Source: Brachypterus glaber (taxonomy: Eukaryota > Arthropoda > Insecta > Coleoptera > Kateretidae). Taken from it: a stretch of DNA of 64,000 nt. The stretch covers positions 71,374,095 through 71,438,094 of the forward strand of contig OY294044.1 in NCBI GenBank assembly GCA_958510825.1, given 5' to 3'. The notes under the pieces were generated by a model. The model ran no database searches, was not told the origin of the DNA, and worked only from the letters and a program-made list of their open reading frames with translations. Positions 34,242 to 45,761 of this stretch are shown here, piece after piece; position 1 is the stretch's first letter, and the number at the start of each line of letters is the position of its first letter. Both the position numbers and the translations under genes were made by a program.

Positions 34242-34852
34242 TATTTTTTTCCTACTAGCGTGCGGAAAGATGTCTCTTTACGCACGCATATGCATGTGGA
34301 AATATGGCATTTTCCGCACGCATAAATATTATTTAACTTCTTGTGTAGTGTTCTTCGTGTTATAATATTATAAAAATGTTTAAATTTCTTAACTGTTAAT
34401 TGTTTTTCTTATTGAAAAAATATAAAAATAAGATTTTCTAATTAGGAATAGGTTAACCTTTTTTTTTAGATATTTTTATATTTTATAAATTTATAAATAC
34501 TTAAGTTAAGCTTATTTGGGGCTCTCTATGACACTGTAATTAAATAAATAATAATAAATAAAATAAAAATAAATAATATAAAAATAAATAATATAAAACA
34601 AAAACTAAATATTTAAATTAAATATAAAAACTAAATATAAAACTAAATATAACAAATTTCATTCAAATAAGATTTATTTAATAAAATATAAAAGTATAAT
34701 TTATTTTAACTCCGCTCATAGAAAAAATATTGTTTCTAACGCATGCGTAAAGAGGCTATTCCACACTCGATTGCTTGCCTGAACTCCGCTACGCGTCGTT
34801 TAGTCAAATACAATCTAGTGCGGAAAAGAGTCTCTTTCCGCACTTGTTAGGA
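34242..34852. repeat. Hairpin-ended element with TTTTTCCTA-type ends
   Basis: Left end TTTTTTTCCTACTAGCGTGC; right end, reverse-complemented, TTTTCCTAACAAGTGCGGAA; both continue into GAAAGA and CTCTTT. A stem near the right side (34759-34773 with 34811-34825) encloses CTCCGCTACGCGTCG. The middle (34540-34680) is A-rich low-complexity sequence. Confidence 0.65.
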
Positions 34853-35365
34853 AAATAGCTATAGCAATAAATCGTTTATTATTTATTGTAAGACAAAGGT
34901 TTTTCCAGAGTTAAAAATTACTTTAAATTTCCTACAAACACGTTTAAAAAAAAATGACCTAAAAAGGGCATTTGTTTTACCTTGTTTATGTTTTAGCTAA
35001 ATTTTTAATTTATTTAACTTCAAAGTAGTTAAATATTTTTAAATAAATGATGAAAGCTAACCTTTTATTTTTGAACTTTCCAGCGCTCTAGGTAATGTTA
35101 TAATAAAGTGATGGTTTTAGGTTAAATCAGTTGATATTAACACTTTTCCAAGTCACCGGTCCAGAACGGTCGCTAACAAAGCCCTTCGGGTTGCATAATT
35201 TATCAGATCCCAACATTATTATACTCTTCGCATCTCTACACCTAGAGGAGCCAATTAGGACTAATTGACTCATAGGCTTTATTAACCCTCTGCCACATAC
35301 ACCTTATTTATGGAACATTGCTACTGATATGTCGTAAAAATTATGCCTCCCTTTAATAGTATATT

Positions 35366-35480
35366 AAAGTACTAGTTTTATAACATACGTTTTTAGCGCA
35401 CGAGTACAAGTTTAGAAAACGCTTGCGGCGAGTTTTCTAAAGTACTAGTGCTCTAAAAACGTGTTATGAAATGAGTGCTT
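35366..35480. repeat. Hairpin H5
   Basis: AAAGTACTAGTTTTATAACA continues to GTTTTTAGCGCACGAGTAC and pairs with GTACTAGTGCTCTAAAAAC then GTGTTATGAAATGAGTGCTTT. An inner stem TTTAGAAAAC / GTTTTCTAAA encloses GCTTGCGGCG. The left border is AATAGTATATT. Confidence 0.8.
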
Positions 35481-37988
35481 TATTCAATTTTTTCTATTTT
35501 GCTCTAAAATTTAAAAAACTTACATTTAAATTGATGACTGGTTTAGGGATTTTTGTTTAGCATTACAGTTTACACTATTTTTAAAATTCTAAGAACAAAT
35601 GATATTTTGATATGTTTTACAGTCATCTCTTCTTTTTTTACTGCAATTAACCAGTCCACAATATTAACACGGTAAAAAATAACCCAAACACAAAATTTTG
35701 TAAAAAATTAAACTTTAAATCGACATTGACAAAAGATAGGCTTTTGTATGTTGCCAACCCAACAGAAAAAAAAGTTGAGACCTTTTATGGGCCTATAAGA
35801 ACACGCAAAATGCGTGTGATTATGAGCTTATAAGAGTCGGAAAATAGAAAAAAAATTTAAAAGTCGAACAAAATTTTTATGTATCGTTAAACGTGTAAAG
35901 AACAATAATTAAAGCTATAAAGAATAGCTTTAATTATTTAATTATAAATGTAATAGAACAAAATATTTAAGCGAGTTATTTATATAATATAGTTTGTACT
36001 ATAATGTTATTTTTTGTTAATTTTGACTTGGTAGGGAAATTTTTTTAAATAACTTGGTAGAAGAAAGAAAAACAAATTTCGGGATCAGATTGGATACCGA
36101 AACGTTGGAAGTTAACTTTTATTCAGTTTTTCTTTCTTTTTTAATTATTTTAACGATTTATCAAGAATTTTATTAAAATTTCTTTATTTAGGCAAAATTT
36201 TTAAACTTTGGTAAGGTATTGACTAATAATATTTTTTAGGTAAAGAAGATATAGCAGATAAGTATTATTTTAAACGTAATACCTTACCATTGCATCTAGA
36301 GATAGGTGAGCCTGATAAGAACATTTTAATTTTATTTTCTGTTTTAGATTTTTTATCGATATAAATAATCATTGAGGCGAAATGGCTCAAATTAATAATA
36401 CTTTAAACAAATTTATAACATAAAATTAAAAACTTAATCATAAATAAACAACATAAACTTAAAATTCTAAAAAAATAAAAAAAAAAATGCAATGGCTAAA
36501 CACTATTGTATTTCGTACTTTCGTATTTCGATATGGCGTATTTTTTATTTATTTTAAATGAACACGTGAAAAATCACTGTGCAACATACCAATTTCTCCG
36601 CTCGGATTTGAACTGAAACTGAATGTCCGAAAGGTACTGTGACGCGGAAAGCCGCAGTCGGAATGGGGAGAAATCACAAATTGCATACTATATATAACGT
36701 TATTATTTGCCTACATAATAACTTTATTAATAAACCTATCAAAATAAATTGGACGTGTATAATACACTCCTGGAGTTAAGTGCATTCCGAGGTGGTTCCT
36801 TCCGACTCATCCTGTATAAACGTAACAACATATTTTTAGTACTAGATATTATAAATCTAATACTAAAAAATAAATGAATTAAGTATTTAAATATATATAT
36901 ATTTTGTAGTTCTAAGAACTTTTGTGATAAACTGCACTGTTCGTTTGACAAAAGTTATAATTTAACTAATTGATGTGGCAGAATATAAACGTAGTTTTTC
37001 AATAATAATTTTCTCTTGACGTATTAACATATTTTTGCGTTTTTTCCGCATTTTTTGTATATTTCGTATTTTTCGTATTTTTCATTTAGTGCTTTATATT
37101 GTTAATGGAAAAAAAACCGAATTAATGGCAAATAAATACCTATATTATTTAAAAGCAAATCTGGTAAATATTTCAAAAGAAAAAAACATATTTTCTTTTA
37201 GGACAATTAGATAGATATTGATTAATACGTAAATTAAAACATGAATTTTTATTTTTTTTATTTTTTTATTTACTTATTTTTTTTTTCATCTAGGATAATG
37301 TTGCTATAGATATTTTTCTTTTCTTTCACCCTTTTCGTTTCTTTCCTTTTCTTCATTTTCTTCTTTTTTCGCTTTTTTCTTCTCTTCTGTTTATTCTTCT
37401 TATTTAACTTATGGTTCTATTACCACTTATTTTTTTTCTTTGATAGTGCATTATTTTTGTAGTGGCCTGATACCTAGTCTGGCAAACTAGATCCGTCTAG
37501 CAAGGATGTTGGCAAACAAACTAGATATATGAGTATATTGTAGGTTACGAAGCCTGTAAATCTTATAGGCCTATTTACATATTCTAACCTGCAAAGATTT
37601 TAACCCTAGGACAAGCCTAAAATCCTTCTTTGTCTAAACGTAAGCAGTAACCAGTAAATACAAAATCTACAAAATCATGGAAAAAGGGATAAAGACCCGG
37701 GATTAAGCCTTTAATAAATTATTTTACCTTTCTCTTGTACTGTGGTCTTAATAAACATTTAATAGTTTTGAAATGTGATTTTATAAACAAAAGGCAGCAT
37801 TTTGTAAGATTTGTTTTGATAAATGGGAAATAGTCTCTAAAAATACTGAATTTCTAGAAAATGTAGCAACAATATGAGTATGGTAATAATTGGTCATATT
37901 ACTTTATAATACTATTTCAACTTAAATGTAAAGGCTTTTTTAAGTAGAAGAATATTATAGCTTTACTTTTTTCAAAGTTTCAAAATCA
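35481..37988. other. AT-rich spacer with MITE fragment
   Basis: No gene. ACGAAACGTTGG-like sequence occurs at about 36100. At 36775-36818 the minus strand reads TACAGGATGAGTCGGAAGG, like one end of a TA-type mariner MITE without its partner. A pyrimidine-rich tract lies at 37310-37400. Confidence 0.4.
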
Positions 37989-37992
37989 TTAA

Positions 37993-38263
37993 CACTTTGA
38001 ATGCTACCCTATAATCTGGTTGCATAGCCTGGTGCTAAGGTATTTTTCGTATATAAAGATCGTGCACTCACATGTCGGCCGAAGCCGACATGCGCACCCG
38101 GTAACAGCCGCATATGTCTATGAATAGTCTAGAATATAATATGCTAGTCCACACGCTGACACACGCCCATTTACCTCCCTACAACGCTGTTTTAAAACTG
38201 ATTCCTGGCTCCTTTTAGAATCGTGCGAGCTGACTCTCAATAGAGTCATGATCAGTGAAAGTG
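37993..38263. mobile_element. TTAA-flanked piggyBac-like MITE
   Basis: TTAA lies at 37989-37992 and 38264-38267. The termini are CACTTTGAATGC and, reverse-complemented, CACTTTCACTGATC. A strong internal hairpin GTCGGC-CGAA-GCCGAC sits at 38072-38089 with flanking GTGCAC/GCGCAC. TTAA duplication is specific to piggyBac-type elements. At 271 bp it is non-coding. Confidence 0.65.
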
Positions 38264-38267
38264 TTAA

Positions 38268-38907
38268 GGTTTAAAAGCTCTCTTATTCAAATTTCAAACT
38301 GGTTCTTTCTATTTGTGTGGTTATATTTTAGATTTAAGTCAATGATTTTTTGTTAAAATAAATATATTATGTTAAAATAATTAAGAAATTTTTTAGTCGA
38401 AGAAAAATTATAGGTTGTAACACGTGTAGAATGGCTCTGCTATGCTAGATTTGTCACAGAATTTACTATTCTTTCATGAGTTCATTATCAACAAAAAAAG
38501 TGACTTTTATTTTTATTTTCTCCAACTTTTTCTTCAAAGATAGGATCTTTTCTATCATAGATTTTTCCAGAAATTTCAACACGGACGGAAATTTTTATTT
38601 TTTGAAAGTTCTTTAGATCTAAACAACTTTAGAATTGTTTATTATTTAAAGGTTCAAAATACCTTGACAGTAGAGCAACTAAAAAAAGTTTGAGCTAGAG
38701 AAAAACCTAAAGTTTTTTTAGAAAAATAAACTCTATCGATTCATATAAAAAGGACATATCCGCAACCAAACGTGACACGATCTTTTGAAAATAAACGGAT
38801 TGAAATATATATTTTTTATTATTGTTAAATGATCTTTAAGTCTTATAGAATCAATTAAAAAAAAATGGGTGTATTTAAATTTAAAAAGTCGAAAAAAATT
38901 TTCCATC
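38268..38907. other. AT-rich spacer, no feature seen
   Basis: No supportable gene. Confidence 0.5.
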
Positions 38908-38909
38908 TA

Positions 38910-39333
38910 CACGGAAAAAAAAATTATAGCTAGGAGCGCTATAACACACATACCAAGCAAATTATAATCGCTTATTATATAAATACAAGGCTTTCTCTTA
39001 CAATTATGGCAGTCAGTGTAAAAATTTATATGAAATACTTTAATTGTTTAGTGAATAATAATATATAACAAATAGTATGGCATTTATAGCTTAAATAGAT
39101 TTAATTATTGTCCGTGCTAATAATTTTTATAATATAATAAAATTTCTGTAAATTTATAATAGTGCCTGTAATAAATATAATCGTGTCTGTAATATATATA
39201 ATCGTTTCCAATTTATTTTTAACATTATTAGTTATTGTGTCCCTTATAATCTATAGCTTAAATCAATATAATTTGCCACTGTTACCAAATATCTTATAAT
39301 GTATAGCGCAGAGCCCACTAATTTCTTTCCGTG
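38910..39333. mobile_element. TA-flanked MITE with CACGGAAA ends
   Basis: TA lies at 38908-38909 and 39334-39335. The left end CACGGAAAAAAAAATTATAG and the right end, reverse-complemented, CACGGAAAGAAATTAGTGGG match; both continue to GCGCTATA. Internal ATAATCGTGTCTGTAAT-type short repeats occur at 39160-39210. Tc1/mariner-type non-autonomous element. Confidence 0.65.
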
Positions 39334-39957
39334 TATCGCAAATCATCGTATAATACTCGTTTAGCTCTAAAGGGATAGGGTCCTTTACCTCGAAAATATT
39401 TACGTCAAAAAATTTTACCTCGAAAAAACAGTTAATTCCAACACCGTTACCACGAAAATATTTACCTCGAAAGTCCATTAGCTCGCACGGCCATCACCTC
39501 GAAAGGACGTTACCTTACAAGAATATACCCCCATGGACATTACCTCGCATAAAAAATTACCACGAAAGGACATAATTTTTTAAAATAATAATAAAAACTG
39601 CCAGGTAATCCAAAGCAACATTTGTATCGAAAAGGAAAATTTGACCGTAGGTAATAAATTTAGTTATTTGAATCACTATACAGAAAACAAATACTAACTA
39701 ACTAACTAACTAACAAATAATTAAAAAACTGCCAATCAATCCAGTGCGGTAATTTTAATGAAAAAAAAAATATAAATTGTTTTATTTTTACCTATAAATG
39801 TTGATGGGTATGTAAAATGTATCCTACAAAAAGAAAATACTTATTTGAAATCATAAATAATCTAAAAACTGCCAATCAATCCAAAGCTATTTTTTTTATT
39901 ATTCATATACGTAAAATACACTCACCGGCACAACATTTGGAGCACCTAAAAAATTGC

Positions 39958-40905
39958 CATTTTTTAAATTCTAATATTTCGAAAACTACTTAATGGATTT
40001 GACTGGTTATTTTTTTGTTTTAAAGCTTAAACATTATCTACATTTTTTTTATTAAAAATGATTAAAAAAAGTATTTTTGTATTAACAGCAACAAAAAATG
40101 TACAACTATATTTTTTTGCCCCATCTTCTAGGAGTTGCATGGTACGGCACTGAAACTGTTTATCAAAATTTTAGTCTTCCTTATTGCCGCACTTTTAGTG
40201 AATATTTATTTTTTACTTTTTTTATACTTTTACTTCTGGTTTGGGAGATATCGGGATTCTCCTGAAGGTTGACATTTTTTTAGTTAACTCAAAAAGTACT
40301 AAGTCAGCAGAGTTGTTGTTTTTTATTTGAAGCTCATGTCTTTTACTTTTTCTTCTACAGTTTCTTCATCCAGGGGTAATTTTCTATTGCCGTCTGACGG
40401 AGATTTAACGGTGATTTCGCAGAACTGCCGCCGGATGGAGTAATCCTATTTTTTATTCTACTCAAGCTTATTAAACCCATTTTATGTTTTTGATAAAATT
40501 GATTAGAAGAAAAACTCGGTTAAACTTCAAATTTAAAGCAAATAATTATTCAAATTCATGTAGTACTTTCTAAGTTAACTGAAAAAATGACAACTTTCAA
40601 AAAAATCCTGATATCTCCTAAACCAAAAGTAAAAATTTTAAAAAATAAAAAAGGAATATTTATTAAAACTGCGGCAATAAGAGTGACCTTTACAATTTGA
40701 TAAAAAGTTTTAGTGGCGTACCATGCAAGTCCTAGAAGATGAGACAAAAAAAGATAGTTGTACATTTTTTGTTGCTGTTAATACAAAAATACTTTTTTTA
40801 ATCATTCTTGGTAAAAACAAAATTAGAGAATATTTAAGCTTTAAATCGTAAAAAGAATCAGTCAAATTCATTAAGTAGTTTTCGAAATATTAAAATTTAA
40901 AAAAT
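39958..40905. repeat. Long inverted repeat, 345-bp arms
   Basis: Left arm 39958-40301 and right arm 40561-40905 are complementary with scattered substitutions. Landmarks: TTTCGAAAACTACTTAATGG versus TTAAGTAGTTTTCGAAA; CAGCAACAAAAAATGTACAA versus TTGTACATTTTTTGTTGCTG; AGTTAACTCAAAAAGTACTA versus TAGTACTTTCTAAGTTAACT. The spacer is about 260 bp. The frame at 40556-40765 is an arm read in reverse. Confidence 0.9.
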
Positions 40906-41213
40906 GTTCATGCGAGGTAAAAATTTGCGAGGTAATGTCCTTTCGAGGTAACGTCCATTCGAGGTAATTTTTTTCGAGGTAAATAGATAGATAGTTTTAT
41001 TTAACCAAAATCATACAATATTAACAAAATAAAATAAACATTGTTAAAGTATTATACTAAAATTAATCCTAAAATAAAAAACCGCCAAAGTCGAGCTTGT
41101 ATGCGGTCCCTTAATATAAGATAAATATAAAGTTATGTAATTTGTAAACAACATTATAAAATTTATAAATTTTTACCTGAGTATTTTTATTGGTTATGAG
41201 TAGATAAATATAA

Positions 41214-41585
41214 CTAATTAAGAGCAGCAACAAAAGTAACTGAATTCTGTCGTAAAATGTTTTTAACATATTTAATAAATATTTTATTAGAAAAAGACAT
41301 TTTCTTTTTTACTTCATTTGGAAGCAGATTATATAGCTTTACAAGGTTATACATTAAGTTCTTTTGACCCATTTTTTGCTTGGTTTTTGGAATAGTGGCA
41401 TTTCTGTTTGTATTTGAACTTGTAGGATAATCATGAGAACTGTATACTATTAAATTTTGATTTTTATAAAGGTATTTAAATATCTCTATAATGTACAACT
41501 CTCTTATGTTAAATACGTTTGATTCAATAAATATTTGGCTGGATGAAAATCTTCGAGTTTTTCTGTATATTATTTTTAGAATCAT
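41214..41585 (-). pseudogene. LINE ORF2 C-terminal region
   Basis: The 123-codon frame contains NIRELYIIEIFKYLY, HDYPTSSNTNRNATIPKTKQ and LVKLYNLLPNEVKKKM, ending FIKYVKNILRQNSV. The order basic linker, H-x-Y-x-T/S-R/S-x-x-x-N, then Y/W-N-x-L-P is typical of the region downstream of the reverse transcriptase domain in CR1/L2/jockey-type LINEs. In an intact element it would be part of the protein that copies LINE RNA at the target site. The RT catalytic motif is missing. The same family pattern is at 45025-45345. Confidence 0.75.
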
Positions 41586-41708
41586 TTTTTGTAATACATC
41601 TATTTTATTAATTAGAGTTTGATAAGCTGACCCCCAAGCTATAATTAAAAAAAGTCAAAACAGGCTGTACTAAAGAAAAATAAATTAATTTAGCAGTAGC
41701 AGTATTGA

Positions 41709-41912
41709 CTAAGTTTTTAATTGTATGAAACACATATCCATACCAATCACAAAAACACAGTCACAGTTTCTACGACTGCAATCTATAGAATGTACAGTAA
41801 TGGAATTAAAAATCGGTTGTTTACGTGAATTATTTGTAAAACAGATAAATTTAGTTTTTAAAATATTTAAAAACAGCAAATTTCCATCCAGCCATTGTTT
41901 TAATTTTGCCAT
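41709..41912 (-). pseudogene. LINE reverse transcriptase thumb fragment
   Basis: The frame includes LKQWLDGNLLFLNILKTKFI followed by CFT and GMDMCF. The W-x-x-x-N-x-L-x-L-N-x-x-K-T pattern follows the catalytic Y/F-A-D-D box in LINE reverse transcriptases. It precedes the 41214-41585 frame on the same strand and belongs to the same broken element. The Y/FADD box itself is not present; the element is truncated upstream. Confidence 0.7.
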
Positions 41913-42429
41913 GATATCAGGTGCTTTTTCTAAAATCTCTTCCCATGAACATCCTTCAATATGCTTGCGAGGTATATTTTTTCGAGGTAAAGATCGGCCT
42001 TCCTCTAAAGCAGCAAAGAGTATAATAATTAGGCAAAAAAATATAGATAAGTATAAAATAATAAATCAATACATATCTGTACTATATCAACAAAAAATAA
42101 ATTAAAAGTTAACCCTAAAAGGTTTTTGTAGTCATAACAAAAGGCTTAAAACAAAAAATATTGAATTAAAAACGATTTATAGGATAATAAATTCTAATTA
42201 ATGTTTTTCCAGGCTCTAACGAGCGGTTCAATCTAATTAATTAAACATGTTTCTGTTAAATTCTAATTCCATCATCATCCTTTGGGTCTTTTATATATGT
42301 GGGTATTTATAAGAAAAGGTTCAGTTAGGCTTTTCCGAGAATCGAAAAATTAAGATTTATCGGCTTAAGATTTTAAGAATCAAGACTAACTTGTCAAGAC
42401 AAGGCGAGATTGGAGTCTTACGCAAATGT

Positions 42430-42650
42430 ATAAAAAAATCGGTATAATAAAAAATTGTATCAAAAGAAAAATTGTCAAAATGATTTTTGTTAAAAAAATA
42501 ATTGCGATCGAAAGAATATTTGGTATAATAAAAATATGGTACAAAAATAATTCGTATAAACTAAATAAGAATCAAAACTAAAAACAGTCTAACAATATTT
42601 CGGTATAAATAATTTACGGTAAAATAAAGATATTGATCGAAAGAATTTTT
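42430..42650. repeat. Short-motif array (GGTATAATAAAAA / ATCGAAAGAAT)
   Basis: Motifs such as GGTATAATAAAAAATTG, GATCGAAAGAATATTTGG and GGTACAAAAATAATTCG alternate at 15-25 base spacing and lead directly into the 258-bp tandem. It resembles the array-bounded foldback loci at 39.4 and 63.3 kb but with a different motif. Confidence 0.6.
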
Positions 42651-43424
42651 GTTATAATAATTATTTGGGAAAATAAAAATTATGATCAAACGAAAATCGT
42701 GTCTGATAAAAAACATGTACCAATGAAAATGAGGATCCAAACGCAAATTGATCTCGAAATTGATCCAAAACTGAGTCATAGTATAGACTGTATACCTGAG
42801 CTTTTTTAGAAAATTGAGCAATTTAACTTCAAAACTACCTAATTATAAATATAAATTTTACTTTTCGGTATTATAATTAATTTATTGACAGTAAGGTTTT
42901 ACTAGTTTGTTATAATAATTATTTGGGAAAATAAAAATTATGATCAAACGAAAATCGTGTCTGATAAAAAACATGTACCAATGAAAATGAGGATCCAAAC
43001 GCAAATTGATCTCGAAATTGATCCAAAACTGAGTCATAGTATAGACTGTATACCTGAGCTTTTTTAGAAAATTGAGCAATTTAACTTCACAACTACCTAA
43101 TTATAAATATAAATTTTACTTTTCGGTATTATAATTAATTTATTGACAGTAAGGTTTTACTAGTTTGTTATAATAATTATTTGGGAAAATAAAAATTATG
43201 ATCAAACGAAAATCGTGTCTGATAAAAAACATGTACCAATGAAAATGAGGATCCAAACGCAAATTGATCTCGAAATTGATCCAAAACTGAGTCATAGTAT
43301 AGACTGTATACCTGAGCTTTTTTAGAAAATTGAGCAATTTAACTTCAAAACTACCTAATTATAAATATAAATTTTACTTTTCGGTATTATAATTAATTTA
43401 TTGACAGTAAGGTTTTACTAGTTT
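42651..43424. repeat. 258-bp tandem repeat, three near-identical copies
   Basis: The copies are 42651-42908, 42909-43166 and 43167-43424, each starting GTTATAATAATTATTTGGG and ending GGTTTTACTAGTTT. Few differences are visible (for example AAAACTACC versus ACAACTACC). Minus-strand frames of 65-86 codons repeat with the same period and carry no known motif, so they are not taken as genes. Confidence 0.97.
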
Positions 43425-43668
43425 ATTTTTCTTAAGGTATTTGTACAAAATGTTTTTATTAATATTTTGTTAGTCAACATGCATTAATGCAAGAAAAATG
43501 CAAAAAAATATATACGTACAGAATTGTTTTTTATTTAAGCAAGTATGATTTAGGCAACCAGGTTCCCAAATCGTTTCGTTTGCAGACCTTAGCAAAATGT
43601 AAAAATTGGTTATAAATGTTATGAAGTTTAGTAAAAAAAAAATTATGTTAAAATTGATTATACTTTAA

Positions 43669-44642
43669 CCCTTAAGTACTTTGGTGTGGTCAAAATGACC
43701 ACTCAGTGTCCACCGTTTTATAATATCTCCACCACTGATTAATTTAGCGCGCTGGTCTGCTCAGTACCTTTCAGTTAGTCAATAGTGAGTGTGAAAAGCG
43801 GCAGGTAGGTGCGTTATTGTATCGAAGAGTTACTTCTCCGTAAAGTACGGGCGCAGTCAAAATGACCACACCACAGTATTACCGTTACAAATATGTTTCA
43901 TTTTCCAGATTTAAATTATGAATGTTTTTCCGTCTACATCACGAAAATCAGTCCGTCCATGTGACCCTGATTTTGAGGAAATTTTGACCAGGTGGAATGA
44001 GGAAATAGACGCTGATTTGGAGCATATTGAGGACGATTTTTCCATATTTAGTGAACATGAATCGAGTTCTGAAGAAGATAGGAGTGACGATGAGGATGAG
44101 GAAATGGAGCAAGATGATGATGAAATGGAGGATGAGGAAATGGAGTCAAATGATGAAACGGACTCATAGGGTGAAGAAATAGAACCTGATGTAACCTATG
44201 CAATACACGAATCTGTATGGTATGCACTAAAAGGATCCGTGGAAACTGCCTGGAGAATTAGGTTGCAGTTTTGTAGAAGGATATGCATTATATGTTCCAG
44301 AATATTTTTTTTATTTCGTTTATTTTATGTTTTATTATGTTCTCATACAATTTTTTGTTGTGATTTTTGTTTGTGATTTTTTTACCAAAAAATAGGCAAG
44401 CATTCAAAATTAGGAATAAAATTGTTGATTTTTTTAAATATATATTTTTTAAATTATTCTAACAATTATTTAACACTTTTTTATATAGCATGCGTGAGTA
44501 TGATATATATTTGATTAATTCCCTGTATCAGTTGTCAAATTTTGTTTTTTTTTTTCCAAAATAATTACATAACACATAGAGTGGTCATTTTGACCCCACC
44601 AAAGACTTAACGTAACTAATCTGGTACCACAGCACTTAAGGG
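43669..44642 (+). mobile_element. piggyBac-like element, internally deleted
   Basis: TTAA flanks both ends (43665-43668, 44643-44646). Termini: CCCTTAAGTACTTTGGTGTG on the left and, reverse-complemented, CCCTTAAGTGCTGTGGTACC on the right. Subterminal inverted copies of GGTCAAAATGACCAC occur at 43689, 43854 and inverted at 44581. It carries an acidic N-terminal transposase fragment (43918-44169). At 974 bp it lacks the catalytic core, so it is non-autonomous. Confidence 0.88.
43918..44169 (+). pseudogene. piggyBac-type transposase N-terminal acidic region
   Basis: ATG 43918 opens 83 codons with DPDFEEILTRWNEEIDADLE followed by a long Asp/Glu run, ending NDETDS and TAG at 44167-44169. piggyBac-type transposases typically begin with a short, strongly acidic, disordered region, and the frame sits right after the left terminus of a TTAA-flanked element. 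In-frame sequence beyond the stop continues GEEIEPDVTYAIHESVWYAL and later a C-x-x-C-like CRRICIICS, which may be the remnant of the C-terminal cysteine region brought close by an internal deletion. The DDD catalytic core is missing. The acidic stretch alone is not diagnostic; the element ends are. Confidence 0.7.
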
Positions 44643-45012
44643 TTAAAATAAAGAGCAAAGTCTAAAATGTAACCAATTAGGAAAAATATAAAAGATATAT
44701 AGTACGATTATAGCGACCTTATCCTATGTTCTTTTTCACATGAACTTACCCATATTTGGGATATGATTACAAGGCAAAGCACGCGTGTGTCCGGTGATTT
44801 TTATTTAATTAAAAACTTCTAATGAATCTTCGTGCGAGCACCGACAGTTGCTGCTTCTCCTCGTTCGTAGACCCGTCCTGAATTATAAATTATATTGAAC
44901 AGTGTCAACGTTTACCTACTAAAACCGCTTAGTCTGGGTCTTAATCACAATTAATGATCAATAGAGTGTATTGGACTGATTTTTACAGAGGTACTAATAC
45001 TCGAGATAAAAA

Positions 45013-45640
45013 ATATTAAGCCATTTGTATGAGGAACTGGAACTGTTTGACATTCGTGAACTTTACGCCTACAGTACCTTAAATTTTATTATTAAAAACG
45101 ACACTGTCAATATAAGATCCAGACCCCATACAACAAGATCAGTTTCCAATAAGTCGTCAGCAGTTCCTTTATGTACAAAGACATTTTCCCAAAGGTTTAT
45201 TTTATATCTAGGACCTAAACTATTTAACTTATTGCCAGTTAGCATTAAAACTATTCCCTATTGTTTTAGATTAAAGCGTGAGTTAAAAAAATTCGTTAAA
45301 CAAAATATAAATAGCATTAGACCCTTATTTCAAAATGATAGCTAATAAACATTTCCTTCTCTTTCCATATCTCTCTTTCTCGCTCTCTCTCTTTTTTCTC
45401 CATTTTTGCGCGCGCACACACACACACACACTCTATCATTTCTTTCTTTTATTTCCATTAATTTTCTATTTTGTTAAGATTTTATATACTGTAATTTAAG
45501 TATCTATAATTGTTATAGTTCTTAATTTAGATATTTATTATTATTATTATTTTTTTTTCTCACTACACGGGCTTTTGCCTACAGTGAGCAAATTTTAAAA
45601 TACCATATGTAATTTTATGTATTAAATAAATAAAAAAAAA
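45013..45640 (+). mobile_element. Non-LTR retrotransposon 3' end with UTR and A-rich tail
   Basis: A LINE C-terminal frame (45025-45345) is followed by a UTR with a pyrimidine-rich stretch, a (CA)n microsatellite at 45411-45431, the stem-loop sequence CACTACACGGGCTTTTGCCT with ACAGTGAG, and the tail AAATAAATAAAAAAAAA at about 45625-45642. Truncated at the 5' side. Same broad family as 40984-41963, opposite strand. Confidence 0.8.
45025..45345 (+). pseudogene. LINE ORF2 C-terminal region
   Basis: The 106-codon frame contains ELFDIRELYAYSTLNFII, HTTRSVSNKSSAVPLC and RFILYLGPKLFNLLPVSI, ending LKRELKKFVKQN. The H-x-T-R, Y-x-G-P-K-L-F-N-x-L-P pattern is characteristic of the end of reverse-transcriptase proteins of CR1/L2/jockey-type LINEs. 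No stop interrupts this last part, but endonuclease and RT domains upstream are gone, so it cannot move on its own. The methionine is internal, not a true start. Confidence 0.8.
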
Positions 45641-45761
45641 AATTAAGTCTACACTAAGCACAGTTAGGATTTATCAAGTTTGCCGACTTTGCTGCAAAGG
45701 AAATAATTACTAACCTCGTAAAAAAAAATGGGACAGCGGTTTTTTTAATGATGTAAATATA

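Larger units (their letters stand above)
40984..41963 (-). mobile_element. Non-LTR retrotransposon 3' half inserted in the foldback array
   Basis: On the minus strand two reading frames carry LINE reverse-transcriptase C-terminal sequence (41912-41709 and 41585-41214), followed by a 3' UTR with the hairpin-like CCGCATACAAGCTCGACTTT and GGCGG, ending TTAAATAAAACTATCTATCT. The TTTTTTCGAGGTAA array resumes on the far side, so the element interrupted it. It is 5'-truncated and frame-broken. Confidence 0.75.
39384..41991. mobile_element. Foldback element bounded by inverted short-motif arrays
   Basis: Left array 39384-39572 repeats TTACCTCGAAAA-type motifs; right array 40909-40983 plus 41964-41991 repeats the complement, TTTTTTCGAGGTAA. 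Between them lie a tandem with about 130-bp period (AAAACTGCCAATCAATCC near 39590, 39722 and 39860) and a long palindrome (39958-40301 with 40561-40905). A LINE fragment splits the right array. The design, nested inverted repeats with tandem motifs at the ends, resembles foldback transposons. No transposase is present. Confidence 0.7.

Noticed and set aside
42561..43337. Three paralogous minus-strand genes
   Set aside because: The frames recur only because the 258-bp DNA unit is tandemly repeated; no motif and AT-rich composition.
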